Part shown: positions 1 to 11,188 of the stretch, one piece after another
Layout of the letters: each line of letters starts with the position of its first letter
Numbering within the stretch: the first letter of the stretch is position 1
Source of the DNA: Neocallimastix lanati (nom. inval.)
Lineage: Eukaryota > Neocallimastigomycota > Neocallimastigomycetes > Neocallimastigales > Neocallimastigaceae
Length of the DNA: 56,000 nucleotides
Direction of reading: 5' to 3'
Assembly: GCA_016946835.1 (NCBI GenBank)
Contig: JACVTC010000088.1
Span: 211,501 to 267,500 of the forward strand
Notes under the pieces: generated by a model
Databases searched by the model: none
Told to the model about the DNA's origin: nothing
What the model saw: only the letters and a program-made list of their open reading frames with translations
Program-made: the position numbers and the translations under genes

Positions 1-644
1 AAAAACGATTTTGAGTCGTGGTTTTAAGGGTAATTCCAAAAGGAAGCAATCGGCTTTAATATCCGATTAATATGTAAAAAAAAAAAAAAGAATAGATATC
101 ATAATGAATATTCTGATGAATATATTTTTATTATTATTTAATTACTGAATAGCAAAATAGTTATTATTACTAACTTAAATATAGAAGAAATAATGGATTA
201 CTATATAATGAAAAAATCAATATTATATTAATTAGGTTAAAGGAATCCAAAATTAGAATTATAAAGGTAATCATATTAATAACATAAAAGATAACACACC
301 CACAAAAAAAAAAAAAAAAAAAAAAAGGAAGTAAACAACATCAATAATAGTACCAAATAAAGAGAATAAAAAAATAGTAATATTTACGATAAAAAGAATA
401 GCAAAAATAATAATAAATTATATTTTAAATGTTACAGTGATAATGATTTAATTAAAAAAAAAAAATTTTTTTTTTTTTTTTTTTTTTTTTAATAATACTG
501 TTTTTATTAATAATGATAATAATTATAGTATTAGAATTAAATTATTAAATTTGATATCTTATCCATGAATATAAAAATATATAAACAACAGAAGAAAAAA
601 AAAGTAATAATAAGTCGAAGTCAATAAAGATATTTTTTTTTTTT

Positions 645-683
<39 letters not shown>

Positions 684-1115
684 TATCAGTTTATTTAATT
701 ATTTATTTTTAAATATTAAAATATTACCATTTTACTTTTTGCTTTTTTCTTGATTTATAAAATTTTATGAAAATGACTAAAATAAAAATAAGTACAATAA
801 CATATCATTCTATAATTAAAGCAATTCTATAAATTTGATGGTTACGAAGTTTCTTCAGATTCCATCATATAAAACTTGATAAAAACATATGATCAAATTG
901 AATAAAATATTATTTTTCTATTTGCTTTTCTTCATAATAATTTAATATAAAATTACGAAAACTATATTATTTTATCAATATTTATTTTCAATATATATTG
1001 AAATGTTAGCAAAGTTTAATAATTAAAAAAGAGCTTATTAAGCTCTAATTACTTTTTATAAAATAAAAAAAAAAAAAAATAAATTTATAAACTTCATATA
1101 TATATATAAAAATTG

Positions 1116-1183
<68 letters not shown>
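1..1183. other. AT-rich spacer with homopolymer runs
   Basis: No gene can be supported here. The stretch holds many A or T runs of 13 to 45 bases, an (AT)n tract near 1098-1148 and a TTA array near 657-682. A slightly less AT-rich scrap at 1-75 and another near 838-900 could be old coding relics, but neither keeps an open frame or a motif I recognise. Confidence 0.6.
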
Positions 1184-1186
<3 letters not shown>

Positions 1187-1262
1187 ATGATAAAAAATAT
1201 AACTGGAAACTTTATAATTACTTTTTTCTTTATCACCTGATGATTTTCTATTAAAAGCTAAA
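1184..1262 (+). pseudogene. PD-(D/E)XK nuclease relic, segment A copy
   Basis: This short piece aligns base for base with 5983-6052, the end of the larger nuclease relic on the same strand. It shares the stretch encoding a Leu-rich run after SSSLDD in the other copy. Frameshifts and a long T run just upstream destroy the frame. It marks the left boundary of the duplicated segment A. Only the tail of the gene survives; nothing upstream of 1184 is recognisable. Confidence 0.5.
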
Positions 1263-1429
1263 AATAAAAAAAAAAAAAAAATTATGAAAAATTATGAAAA
1301 TTTTTAAATAAAAAATATATTTATAATTAGAAATGAATCTATTGATTATAATAAATATCTAATAAAGGTTTATATTGAAATCATTCATTAAACATAGTAA
1401 ATAATATAATTATCTATCAATATTTTTTA

Positions 1430-1857
1430 AAATAATCCATAATATGACCAAATGGATGATTAATTTCGCACATATAATATAATATTATTTCTTCATTAAC
1501 TACAATATAATCTATATCGTAGGGTATAACTAAATCAAAGGAGATGATCGATCGTTTAATTTTAATAAATAAAAAAAAAAAATTTATTCATACAAGAAAA
1601 TAATCCGTTATAACCCACAACATTAGTATTATTAGCTTTATGTTCTTCTTTTAAAATATATTTACTTGTATTTAATAATTTATCCCATGTTTTTGGGATT
1701 GTTTTATTATACTTATTTAATAATTCATGATTATAGTATAAAACAGTTGAATCTATGGCTACAGGCTATACATATATAATAATATATATATATATATATA
1801 TATATTTAAATATATAAATAGATATTTATATAATTAACTTTTTATTTAAAGATTTAG

Positions 1858-1905
<48 letters not shown>

Positions 1906-2242
1906 ATTTTTATTACCAGTCCCACCAATTTATCTTTATATAGACTTGTTTTACTTAATATATTGTCTGAATATAAATTGATATGGTCATTTGGTAACCA
2001 TTCTTTTAAATTTAGCAAATGTGATATACCTTCTTGAATAAATATTATCATAAAGTATTATATCATATTTTGGGGAATGCCTAATAAAAAGTATGTCCAA
2101 CTGAGATTAATTAATTAACTTTTTTTATTTTTGATATTTTTTTAATATTAAAAATAATATGTAATAGAATACCATAATAACTGGGAAAAATTATGAAAAA
2201 CAGAATTATAAAAAATCTAAAAAATATACTAATTTCTTTCAT
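1430..2242 (-). pseudogene. Broken copy of the solute-binding/7TM receptor gene
   Basis: On the minus strand this matches the intact receptor gene at 6485-9336. The signal-peptide exon (about 2160-2242, start ATG at 2240-2242) is almost unchanged. About half of the second exon remains (1915-2098), followed by the third exon (about 1590-1770), and then a jump into a scrap of the 7TM exon (about 1430-1555). The fourth exon and most of the 7TM region are deleted. The second exon lacks its first half, so the ectodomain is interrupted. An (AT)n array near 1863-1900 fills the intron. This is a decayed duplicate, not an alternative gene model. Confidence 0.75.
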
Positions 2243-2726
2243 TTTTTTCAATATATATATAAATTAATATATTTACTTCTATTTATATATATATATATTT
2301 TTTTTAAGTTTTATATATATAAAATTTTTAGAAAAAAAAAAAGAAAAAAAAAAAAAAAAACTTTTAAATATTATTTTATTTCATTTTTTTTTTTTATATA
2401 TCAAAGAAAAATAATATTTATACAAATAAATTATTGTCATAATAATAATAATAATCTTTAATGAATATATAAAAAATGTTATTTTAAAACTTTAAAAAAG
2501 TAAACACTAATAATATTTAAAAAAAAAAAAAAAAAAATTATAAAAATTAGAATTAAAATTATAAACTGATTGATATTAAATAAAATTTTAAATAAAACTC
2601 ACAAAAAAAAATACATTTATTACAAAAACTCGTTTAGTTATTTTAAGTATTCATAAATTAAAAAAAAAAAAAAATTTGAAAGTATTCAAAAAAATTTAAA
2701 TTTTAAATTTTTAGAAAACTTTTAAA

Positions 2727-2857
2727 TTTCTTTTTTTTTTTTTTTTTTTTTTTTTCCTTTTTCCTGTTTTTTTTAAAAGCCGCAATTCTTGTGAACTTTA
2801 AACTTTATTTATTAATTTATTCATTTATTAATTATTAATTACATGAATATTTTTAAA

Positions 2858-2906
<49 letters not shown>

Positions 2907-3193
2907 ATAATTAATGAAAAAATAAATATTATTTGTCCAATTTAGAACAGAATAATATTTTAAATAATAATGTGAAATTAAAAAAGTTAATATTCAAAAT
3001 AAAAATGTATTTAAATAAATTCAGGAAAAAAAGTTCATAGGCAACGAACCTCACCTTCAGATTAAAAGATCTTTTGCTTTAAAAGGAATTCTTATTCTGG
3101 ATTAGGGTTTGAATTGATTATCTGAAAGAAAATTATGGTCTTCTCCTTCAGAGGCATTGGCTGTCTTAACAGCATTTTTGTCATTGACGCTCC
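2727..3193 (-). mobile_element. Poly(A)-tailed retroposon, 467 bp, with 14-bp target duplication
   Basis: The direct repeat agaaaacttttaaa occurs at 2713-2726 and 3194-3207 and flanks the insert exactly. The insert begins on the plus strand with a T run (2731-2755), so on the minus strand it ends in a poly(A) tail. Its opposite end (about 3044-3193) is much less AT-rich than anything nearby. The duplicate segment B shows the empty site at about 9690-9725, with a single diverged copy of the repeat. The element is most likely a retroposed RNA polymerase II transcript. Its 5' part has a short open stretch reading SVNDKNAVKTANASEGED before a stop. A TTTATT motif (AATAAA on the minus strand) lies about 45 bases from the tail. 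The source gene is not recognised. Confidence 0.75.
2730..3043. other. AT-rich 3' part of the retroposon with T and A runs
   Basis: This part of the 467-bp insert contains the T run at 2731-2755, an inner T run followed by an A run near 2857-2905, and AT-rich sequence resembling a 3' untranslated region. No gene is visible in it. Confidence 0.4.
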
Positions 3194-3468
3194 AGAAAAC
3201 TTTTAAAAGAAGTGTGATTTTAATTCCATTAATAAAAAAAAATTCAAATAACAAATTATTCATTATTTAACTTTTATTATATTATTTAGTATTATTTAAA
3301 ATTTAAATTCAATACAGATTATAAAAAATTTATATGCAAAATGGCAAAAATGGCATATATAATATTCTTTTTTGTACTACTTCACTATTATAAAATATAT
3401 ATTATTTATACAATTATTATTATAACATGACTACCATGATTTTTATTTCTTTATTATTTAGAAAAGAA

Positions 3469-3516
<48 letters not shown>

Positions 3517-3719
3517 TGAAAAGGATAAATTATTTATTATTAAATACATATAAATAAAATAAAAAAAAAATAATAATGATAAATAATGATAATTTCTTTT
3601 TTTTTTTTTCCAATAATAAACTTTAAAAAATAATTACTTTTAACTAATCATAAATAATGAAAATTTCCTATTTTTTCCAATAAAAACTTTAAAAATAATT
3701 AATTAAAACTATTACACTA

Positions 3720-3753
<34 letters not shown>

Positions 3754-3924
3754 TTTAAAATTTCATAATTTTTTTAATTATGAATACTTTAATGTAATAT
3801 CTAAAATATAAATGAATTTTTAATGAAATTTTTTACATTTATTAAAAAAAAATCTTTTTTAAATGTATTTTAATGTATATAATTTGTTTATTTAGTTTTA
3901 TGTACCAAGTTTATTATAAGATTT

Positions 3925-4278
3925 ATTACTAAATTGAGTTCCATTATAAAACAACACTGCGGAAATTACTAGAACTGTATTTTCCACTAATACCATAAGT
4001 TTGAATGGAACAACTTCCTCTTTCCAACGAAGTAATAAAATATTTGATTATTAAAGATCATTATGTATTAAACTTTATTAATAACAACTTTGAGATCTTT
4101 ATTTGAAAAGTTTTTAAGTCTTTTATAAATCATTGTTTATAAAACGGATATATTTTTAATAATAGTTACTAAAGAAATTGGTATACTAATACAACCAATA
4201 AAAAGCTGATATAATAATTATATATTCTGAGAATTGTTCTAAACTTCTTTAAAAATCTAAATTCAAATAATGATCAAA

Positions 4279-4313
<35 letters not shown>

Positions 4314-4967
4314 TTTTAAAATACAATATATAACTCCAATATCATACAATAATGAATCTGAAATAATTGTAACTCATATACACCAGTAGAAACTGTAATA
4401 TCCATCAACACGATCTTTATAGTATGTACCATCTTTTTACAACTTAATTATTTTTTTGAGAAAAGGTTAATTGAGAATTTTTTTTTTTTTTTCATAGACA
4501 AAAGACTTTTGTCTCCCCCATATGTTAATATGGGTATATGATTAACTGCCATACCAGTACGGCGTCGGCGCTCTAAACTCCCCATAAGGTTAATTGAGAA
4601 AATGGAACAATATTATTTCTTGTAATTTTTAATAATATACATGTAGCTTCAACGTAATTAAAGGATTTCTTATCTCAAGCAACAGCTTTAATACGTAATA
4701 ATGAATACCAATCATTAATAATTTTACTAATACACCAAAAGAAACTATTAATTCACTGTGCTAAAAAAAAAAAAAAAAAAAAAAAAAAACATTTTAATTG
4801 ACTTTGTTCAGTATTAACTATATCATTTTCATATTCATCTTCTTTATTTAATCTAAAGTAATTTTTGACAAAATCATTATACCCATTATATAATCCATCA
4901 ATATTGTCCCCAATAGTTCTATAAAAAAAAATAAAATTTTAATTAAATATATTAGTTTGATTATATT

Positions 4968-5003
<36 letters not shown>

Positions 5004-5215
5004 GTGTTAAGTTGTATTACATAATTATTATAGTTAGTAAATTAGATTTAATATAATGCCTAAATACATAATAATATAAAATAAGATTCATAATTGATTT
5101 TTCAAAATTAAATTTATGAATAATGAGAAGTAATAATGTTCAATAGAGTTTAACGAGGACGTAAAGGATATTTCTGTTAATATCAATTTTATCATTAATT
5201 TCAAATAAAGGATAC
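3925..5215 (-). pseudogene. Relic of the multi-pass membrane protein family
   Basis: The minus strand aligns in pieces with both exons of the intact family genes at 22183-23753 and 27129-28680. Recognisable blocks are the end of exon 1 (about 5040-5215), the start of exon 2 with the conserved intron/exon junction near 4920, the GDWYPL..RTKAVA block (about 4690-4760) and the last membrane segments (about 4030-4260). All blocks carry frameshifts or stops. A run of about 30 A residues follows 4279, and a small retroposon interrupts it at 4478-4585. It belongs to the same lineage as the scrap at 10490-10745. Confidence 0.7.
4478..4585 (-). mobile_element. SINE-like retroposon, 108 bp, with 15-bp target duplication
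   Basis: The perfect direct repeat aaggttaattgagaa at 4463-4477 and 4586-4600 flanks the insert. On the minus strand the insert reads from a GC-rich head (4535-4585) to a 15-base A tail (plus-strand T run 4478-4492). The body contains three consecutive self-complementary stretches: 4548-4563 (arms of 6, loop CTGG on the minus strand), 4517-4534 (arms CCCATA and TATGGG) and 4496-4514 (arms of at least 7). This looks like a retroposed structured small RNA. I do not find a good tRNA B box and do not recognise the parent RNA. Confidence 0.75.
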
Positions 5216-5232
5216 TTTTTTTTTTTTGAAAT

Positions 5233-5362
5233 AATCCATCAATAAAATATAATAAAATATAATAAAATAAAATAAATAGTAGAATATTAAATACGGTACA
5301 GATTGAATAAAATAAAATAAATAAATAGTAGAATATTAAATAAGGTACAGATTGAATAAAAT
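5233..5362. repeat. Tandem duplication, about 58-bp unit, two copies
   Basis: Two near-identical units, each containing tagtagaatattaaata and ggtacagattgaataaaat, follow one another. They are embedded in AATAA-rich sequence between the membrane-protein relic and the nuclease relic. Confidence 0.7.
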
Positions 5363-5379
5363 GAAAAAAAAAAAAAATA

Positions 5380-6052
5380 AAAAGGAAATCAGCCTTTTGA
5401 ATGTTAAGAATACATTAAAAAAAAGAACTTAATAAAAATTTTTTAAATAAACTGTATAATGAAAAAGTAATTATTTTGATTGATGAGTTTGATTTTCCAT
5501 TAATCAATACATATAATAATAAATGATATTTCATATTGTTTTACTATTAATGATGAATGCTAATTTCCATATTACGGATTTATAGAAGAAGAATTAGATA
5601 ACAGTATAAAATAGATAGAAATTTATGAAAATTACAAGAATAGTGGAATTAAAGATATTAATAAAGAAAGAAAAAAAAATATTTTTCAATAATGTCTAGT
5701 TAAAATAAATAAAATATTGTAAAGAAAGATGGATCCTTAAGTATAAATATTTGTTTTTCAATATAGAAAATTGCTAAATTTCTTTGTTACAGGCAAAAGA
5801 TGATACTTTCATGAATGAACTTTAAAAATATAGTTATTTTGATGCTAACAGTCATAAAAAATTTTATAATTCTTTTTAGAAATCTTAAGTTTAATTAATA
5901 ATAAATATAATTGTAAACTCAAACTTTAAAATAAGGGTATAAAGGAAGAACTAATTGTTTAATAGCATCAACAAATGACGATCATTTCGATATAGTGATT
6001 GAAATTGTAATTGCTTTTTCTTCATCACTTGATGATCTTCTATTAAAAGCTA
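5380..6052 (+). pseudogene. AAA-ATPase-like plus PD-(D/E)XK nuclease relic
   Basis: Reading the plus strand in shifting frames gives KVIILIDEFDFPLINTYNNK near 5464-5523, which fits the Walker B region of the AAA-ATPase-like family that precedes DUF1703-type nucleases. Further on, a piece reads YYGFIEEEL (about 5567-5600). Near the end, about 5936-6052, comes RTNCLIAST, then HFDIVIEIVIAFSSSLDDLL. The last resembles the nuclease core, with D and ExK-type positions (VIEI followed by V where K is usual). Many stops and frameshifts interrupt it. The full family protein is usually over 500 residues, so most of the gene is gone. A second relic of its tail lies at 1184-1262. Confidence 0.6.
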
Positions 6053-6452
6053 AAAAAAAAAAAAAAAAAAAAAAGTATGAAAATTTATAAATAAAAATAT
6101 ATATATATATGTATAATTAGAATGAATCTATTGATTACAGTGAACAATATTTAATAAACGTTTATATTGAAATCATTTATTAAACATTGTAAATAATAGA
6201 ATATATTAATTATCTATCAATAGGATCACAAAAGTTAATATTAAATAATAGTAGTAACTATAATAAATATATACTAATAATTTAAAAAAAGGATTTTATT
6301 TTTTTTATATTATTATTTTATTTTATTTTAAAATTAACATTATTTTTAAATCATTAAGATAGATAGATGTTTTTTATATTTATTTACCTACATTTTTCAA
6401 TTATTTATGGAAGTTATTACTATAATTAGTTCTTAGATTATTTGTTAGCAAT

Positions 6453-6484
<32 letters not shown>

Positions 6485-6486
<2 letters not shown>

Positions 6487-7942
6487 AATTATGATCAATA
6501 CTTTCTTTAAAATGTAAATTCAATATTTTATAACTTATATTTGAATTTTCTTTACTACTGCTACTAATTGAATTACTATTTATATATGAGCTCTCTTTAA
6601 CGTCTCTTTGTATTTTTAGAAGTTTATTGATATTTTCTGATTCTTCATAACTATTATTGATAATAAATAAGTTTATTAATTTTATACCAAATAAAAATAA
6701 ATAATTTGAAAATGATATAATAATAATAATAACGGTATATATATTGAAAAAAATGTTATATTTTATATCTAATTCTTTTATCACTTCTATTATTATAATT
6801 AAAATAATATCTATAATAATTATTGACATCAATAATCTTGTTTCTTTATTTAATTCTTTAATATTCCATTCAATAAATATTGCTACATTTAATATTATCG
6901 TGATAATTATATAAAAAGCTTTTTTTAAATAATCAATAGTATGTCCAAATTGATTATTAATTACACACTTATGATATTTTTTATTATTAGAAACTATGAT
7001 TTGATCTATATCGTAGGGAATAACTAAATCAAATGAGATGATCAATGCTAATACTACGATTGATAATAGAATAAATAAATGTTTATGAAGTTCAACCCAT
7101 TGTGATATTTTATTTTTTATTGGAAAATAGATAATCAACATATATATATATGATAAATAGTTAAAGAAAAATCCAATAGATATTAACAATGGTTCAATTT
7201 TACATTTAATAATTTTTGCTTCTCCTAATCTTAAAAATGGACTAATGATACTTAATAAAGAGCCAAAAACAACCATAAACCAGAACAATTTTGGAAAAAT
7301 TTTGAAATCAGAGGCATACTTTTTGATATACAATATGGTTAATGATAATAGCATTATTGTTGATAGAATAATAGATAAAATTACAAGTAATAAAATAATT
7401 ATTGAGTCACTCGTATTTAATGTTAGATCAAAAACTTTTGTGATATTATCAATCTCATTTAATACTTCTGATTCTGATTTATCTCCATATAAAAATTGAT
7501 ATACGTAATCTCTTATAGTTTTTGAATAGGATATATAATCATTAGATTTAGAAGTTGGTCTTGTGGTAAACTGAAGATTTCTGAAAAAACTACAATCCCA
7601 TTTTGAACAAATTTCTTCATCGTTATATAAACTAAATATACCGGATACTATACCAAAATCCATTACAAAATCTTTTTGCATTTCCTTTGATGTTATATAT
7701 GAATACGCAGTAATAGCCGCATTTCTTTTGGCCTCATCAATATACTTATTAATTCCTACATTATATCCTCCTATAATTGATCCTGAGATTCCTTCTTTAT
7801 CACCAGGAAGGACTGTAAATTTATATTGATCAATATATGCATAATACCATAATTTTAAAAATATAAAATTTCCTTCATAAATTCTATCTAGGGTAAATTG
7901 TTCATCCATTTGAAATATATCATCTATTAATTTTACATATAA

Positions 7943-7973
<31 letters not shown>

Positions 7974-8029
7974 CATATTTTATCTTTAAATTAGTAAATT
8001 TTTTCTAATAAATTATTATTATTATTAAT

Positions 8030-8086
<57 letters not shown>

Positions 8087-9160
8087 TATAATAATATATT
8101 TGTAATTATAAATTATAATAATTTATAATAACAATATAACAAATATATTATTATGGTAAATTTATATATGAAAATATTTTATTTATACCTGATGAAATCT
8201 CATCTTTAATTCTTTTAATCATAGTTAATGCTTTAATTGCTTCTGGACTGGTTATTTCTGGAAATGGTTCATTTATTGAATTTCTAAATGAATATATAAA
8301 TTCATATATAGAACAAGTACCTGTTTCTGTATCTGTGAAATTTTATTTGACAATTTTATATATATATATATATATATTTATTTATAAATAATATAAATTT
8401 TGTTTGAAGGCTATAATACTACATTATAAATTATTTAAATTAAATAAATAAAAAAAAAATTTACATACAAGAAAATAATCCGTTATAACCCACAACATTA
8501 GTATTATTAGCTTTATGTTCTTCTTTTAAAATATATTTACTCGTATTTAATAATTCATCCCATGTTTTTGGGATTGTTTTATTATACTTATTTAATAATT
8601 CATGATTATAGTATAAAACAGTTGAATCTATAATTACGGGCTATACATAAATAATATATATATATATATATTTTTAAAACATAAAATTAAATATTTAGAT
8701 AATTAACTTTTATTTAAAATTTTAAATATTTTATATAATATATATATATATATTTTTTTTTTATTACCAGTCCCACCAATTTATCTTTATATAGACTTGT
8801 TTTACTTAAAATATTATCTGAATATAAATTAATATGTTCATTTGGTAACAATTCTTTTAAATTTAGTAAGTGTGGTCCATACCTTCTTGAAAAAATATTA
8901 TCATAAAATATTATATCATATTTTGGGGAATGTCTATTAAAAAGTATATCCAACTGAGATTCATAGTCACCAACATTATTTGTCGAATTAATTCTTGAAT
9001 AATAATTGAAGTGTAAAGTTATATTTAAATTATTTTCTTTTGAATAATTATTAAATTTATTAATCATTGGAGTATATAAAATACATGCTCCAGTTTCAGA
9101 AAAACCAATAATATTTATAATTACAGCATAACAATATTCTAAAGCAATTATTAATTTTTA

Positions 9161-9191
<31 letters not shown>

Positions 9192-9336
9192 GTTATTCAT
9201 TATTTATATATAAACTTTTTTATTTTGATATTTTTTTAATACTAAAAAGAATAAATAATCTAATACCATAATAACTAGGAAAGATTATAAAAAAAAGAAT
9301 TATAAAAAATCTAAAAAATATATTAATTCCTTTCAT
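6485..9336 (-). CDS. Receptor: signal peptide, bacterial-type solute-binding domain, seven membrane helices
   Basis: Five exons: 9243-9336, 8768-9138, 8469-8640, 8189-8332 and 6485-7923. They sum to 2220 nt, 739 residues. Exon 1 encodes a hydrophobic signal peptide starting MKGINIFFRFFIIL. Residues of about 40-425 form an extracellular domain like family 1 ABC-transporter solute-binding proteins, with WDELLNTSKYIL, GYNGLF, GSIIGGYNVGI and the AA....ITSKEMQKD region. Seven hydrophobic helices follow at about 435-695, then a Ser/Asn-rich tail. This arrangement matches class C receptors, in which a periplasmic-binding fold senses a ligand outside the cell and the helices signal inward. The ligand is unknown; a sugar or peptide is a guess from the fold. 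Introns carry (AT)n and (TAA)n arrays. A broken duplicate lies at 1430-2242. The exon calls rest on splice sites and phase. Confidence 0.85.
8035..8086. repeat. (TAA)n array in a receptor intron
   Basis: A trinucleotide array lies within the intron between 7924 and 8188. It is preceded by an (AT)n tract near 7942-7962. It is non-coding and is simply part of a polymorphism-prone intron. Confidence 0.8.
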
Positions 9337-9382
9337 TTTTTCAATATATATATAAATTGATAAATATAATAGATATAACGTA

Positions 9383-9420
<38 letters not shown>

Positions 9421-9514
9421 CGTTGAATATTATTTTATTATTTTATTACTTTATTATTTAAATTTATTTTTTTTTTTTTTTTTATTATTTTATTTTAAAT
9501 TTATTTCAAAAAAA

Positions 9515-9564
<50 letters not shown>

Positions 9565-10397
9565 ATAAATAATTATAATTTTTAATGAATATATAAAAAT
9601 GATATATTAAAACATTAAATCTAAAAAAGTAAACACTATTTAAAATTATTAAAAAAAAAAATTAAATTGATTTAAAAAATTTAAATTTTAAAATTTATGA
9701 AAACTTTTTAAAGAAATGTGATTTTAATTCTATTAAAAAAAAAAAAAAAAAAAAAAAAATTATTAAGAATTTTAAATCTTTTAAAAAAGAAAAAAAGAAT
9801 TATAAAGAATTTTAAATCTTTAAAATAAAAAAAAAAAAATTCAAATAATGAATTATTCATTATTTAACTTTTATTATATTTATATTATTTAATGTAATTA
9901 TAATTTAAATTCAATGCAGATTATAAAAAAATAATATGTAAAATGGTATAAAATAATATTCTTTTTTGTACTACTTTATTATTATATATAATATATATTA
10001 TTTATACAACAATTATATCATGACTACTATGATTTTTATAATTGAGAAAAAAAAAATACATATATATATATAAATAAATATATTAAAAGGGATGAATTAA
10101 TTTTTTATTAAATACATATAAATAAATAAAAAAAAATAATAATGATAATTTCCCAATTTTTCCAATAATAAACTTAAAAAATAATTAATTATAACTATTA
10201 CACACTATATATATATATATATATTTTAAAAAAAATTCATATTTTTTTTTAAGATTATTTTATTCAATTATTAATACTTTAATATCTAAAATCTAAATGA
10301 ACTTAAGAAATTTGAATATTTATTTAAAATTTTCTAATGTATTTTAATGTATAATTAATAAAATTTAAAATATTTTAATATTTTGATTACTTTTTTA

Positions 10398-10430
<33 letters not shown>

Positions 10431-10489
10431 TAATTTTATATATATATATATATTAATATCTATTTATAAATCTAAATATATTAATAAGT

Positions 10490-10745
10490 TCTTTGTTTTT
10501 AATAGCATTATAATAAAATATTTGATCAATAAAGATCATCATATATTAAACATTATTAATGACTACTTTGAAATTTTCAATTGAAAAGTTTTAAGTCCTT
10601 TAAATCATTGTTTATATATAACACTACCTTTTTAATAACAGTTGCTAAAGAAATTGGTGAACTAATACAACCAATAAAAAGCCAATATAATAATTCTGTG
10701 TTCTGAAAATTGGTTTTAACTTTTTTAAAAATTTAAATCCAATTA
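10490..10745 (-). pseudogene. Fragment of the multi-pass membrane protein family
   Basis: The minus strand matches the last membrane segments of the family genes at 22183 and 27129, and even more closely the segment A relic at about 4030-4260. It includes the region equivalent to the ISEYRII and VQYMIIFIDQILLI blocks. Frameshifts remove any open frame, and nothing of exon 1 remains. It marks the right end of segment B. Confidence 0.65.
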
Positions 10746-11150
10746 ATTTTATATTATTTTTAAAAACAAAATAAAAATATTAAAAATTATTTAGTAGTTC
10801 ATATTTATTTTAATAATAATATATTTCGAATTACATTTAATTCAGTAAATTTATTAATTATTTCTAAAATAAAAAAAAAAATTCTATTAATATTTAAGCA
10901 GCAAATATTATATAGATTATACACAATATTTTAACTAATTTATATGTAAATTGCATATTTAATTATTCAATTTAATATACATTATATATATATTTTAGTG
11001 TAGCACAGTAATACAATATAAACTCATAATTATATTATTATTATAATAATACAAGAGTCTTCTTTTAATTAACTTATTATCTATTTATAGAAGACATACC
11101 ATTATTATCATAAAGGTAATTATTAGTATTATTATTTTGAATAATGATGG

Positions 11151-11188
<38 letters not shown>

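Larger units (their letters stand above)
1184..4290. repeat. Segmental duplication, copy A
   Basis: This block is collinear with 5983-10745. Matching landmarks in order are the nuclease tail (1184 and 5983), the spacer ending near 1430 (6060-6480), receptor fragments (1430-2242 and 6921-9336), the spacer around 3240-3460 (9840-10060), the spacer around 3640-3880 (10140-10350) and the membrane-protein relic (4030-4260 and 10500-10740). Copy A has lost about 1.2 kb of the receptor 7TM exon and further pieces. It has also gained a retroposon at 2727-3193 that copy B lacks. Confidence 0.75.
5983..10745. repeat. Segmental duplication, copy B
   Basis: This is the better preserved copy of the duplicated block described at 1184-4290. 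It contains the tail of the nuclease relic, the intact receptor gene and a short membrane-protein relic, in the same order and orientation as copy A. It lacks the 467-bp retroposon. Spacer identity is visibly high in places such as 9840-10060 against 3240-3460, although AT arrays differ in length. Confidence 0.75.

Noticed and set aside
1045-1236. 63-residue open reading on the minus strand
   Set aside because: It is made of A-run and AT-array translation (poly-Lys, Ile-Tyr).
4535-4585. tRNA gene
   Set aside because: The GC-rich head lacks a GGTTCGAxxCC B box and does not fold as a cloverleaf. The flanking target duplication marks a retroposon.
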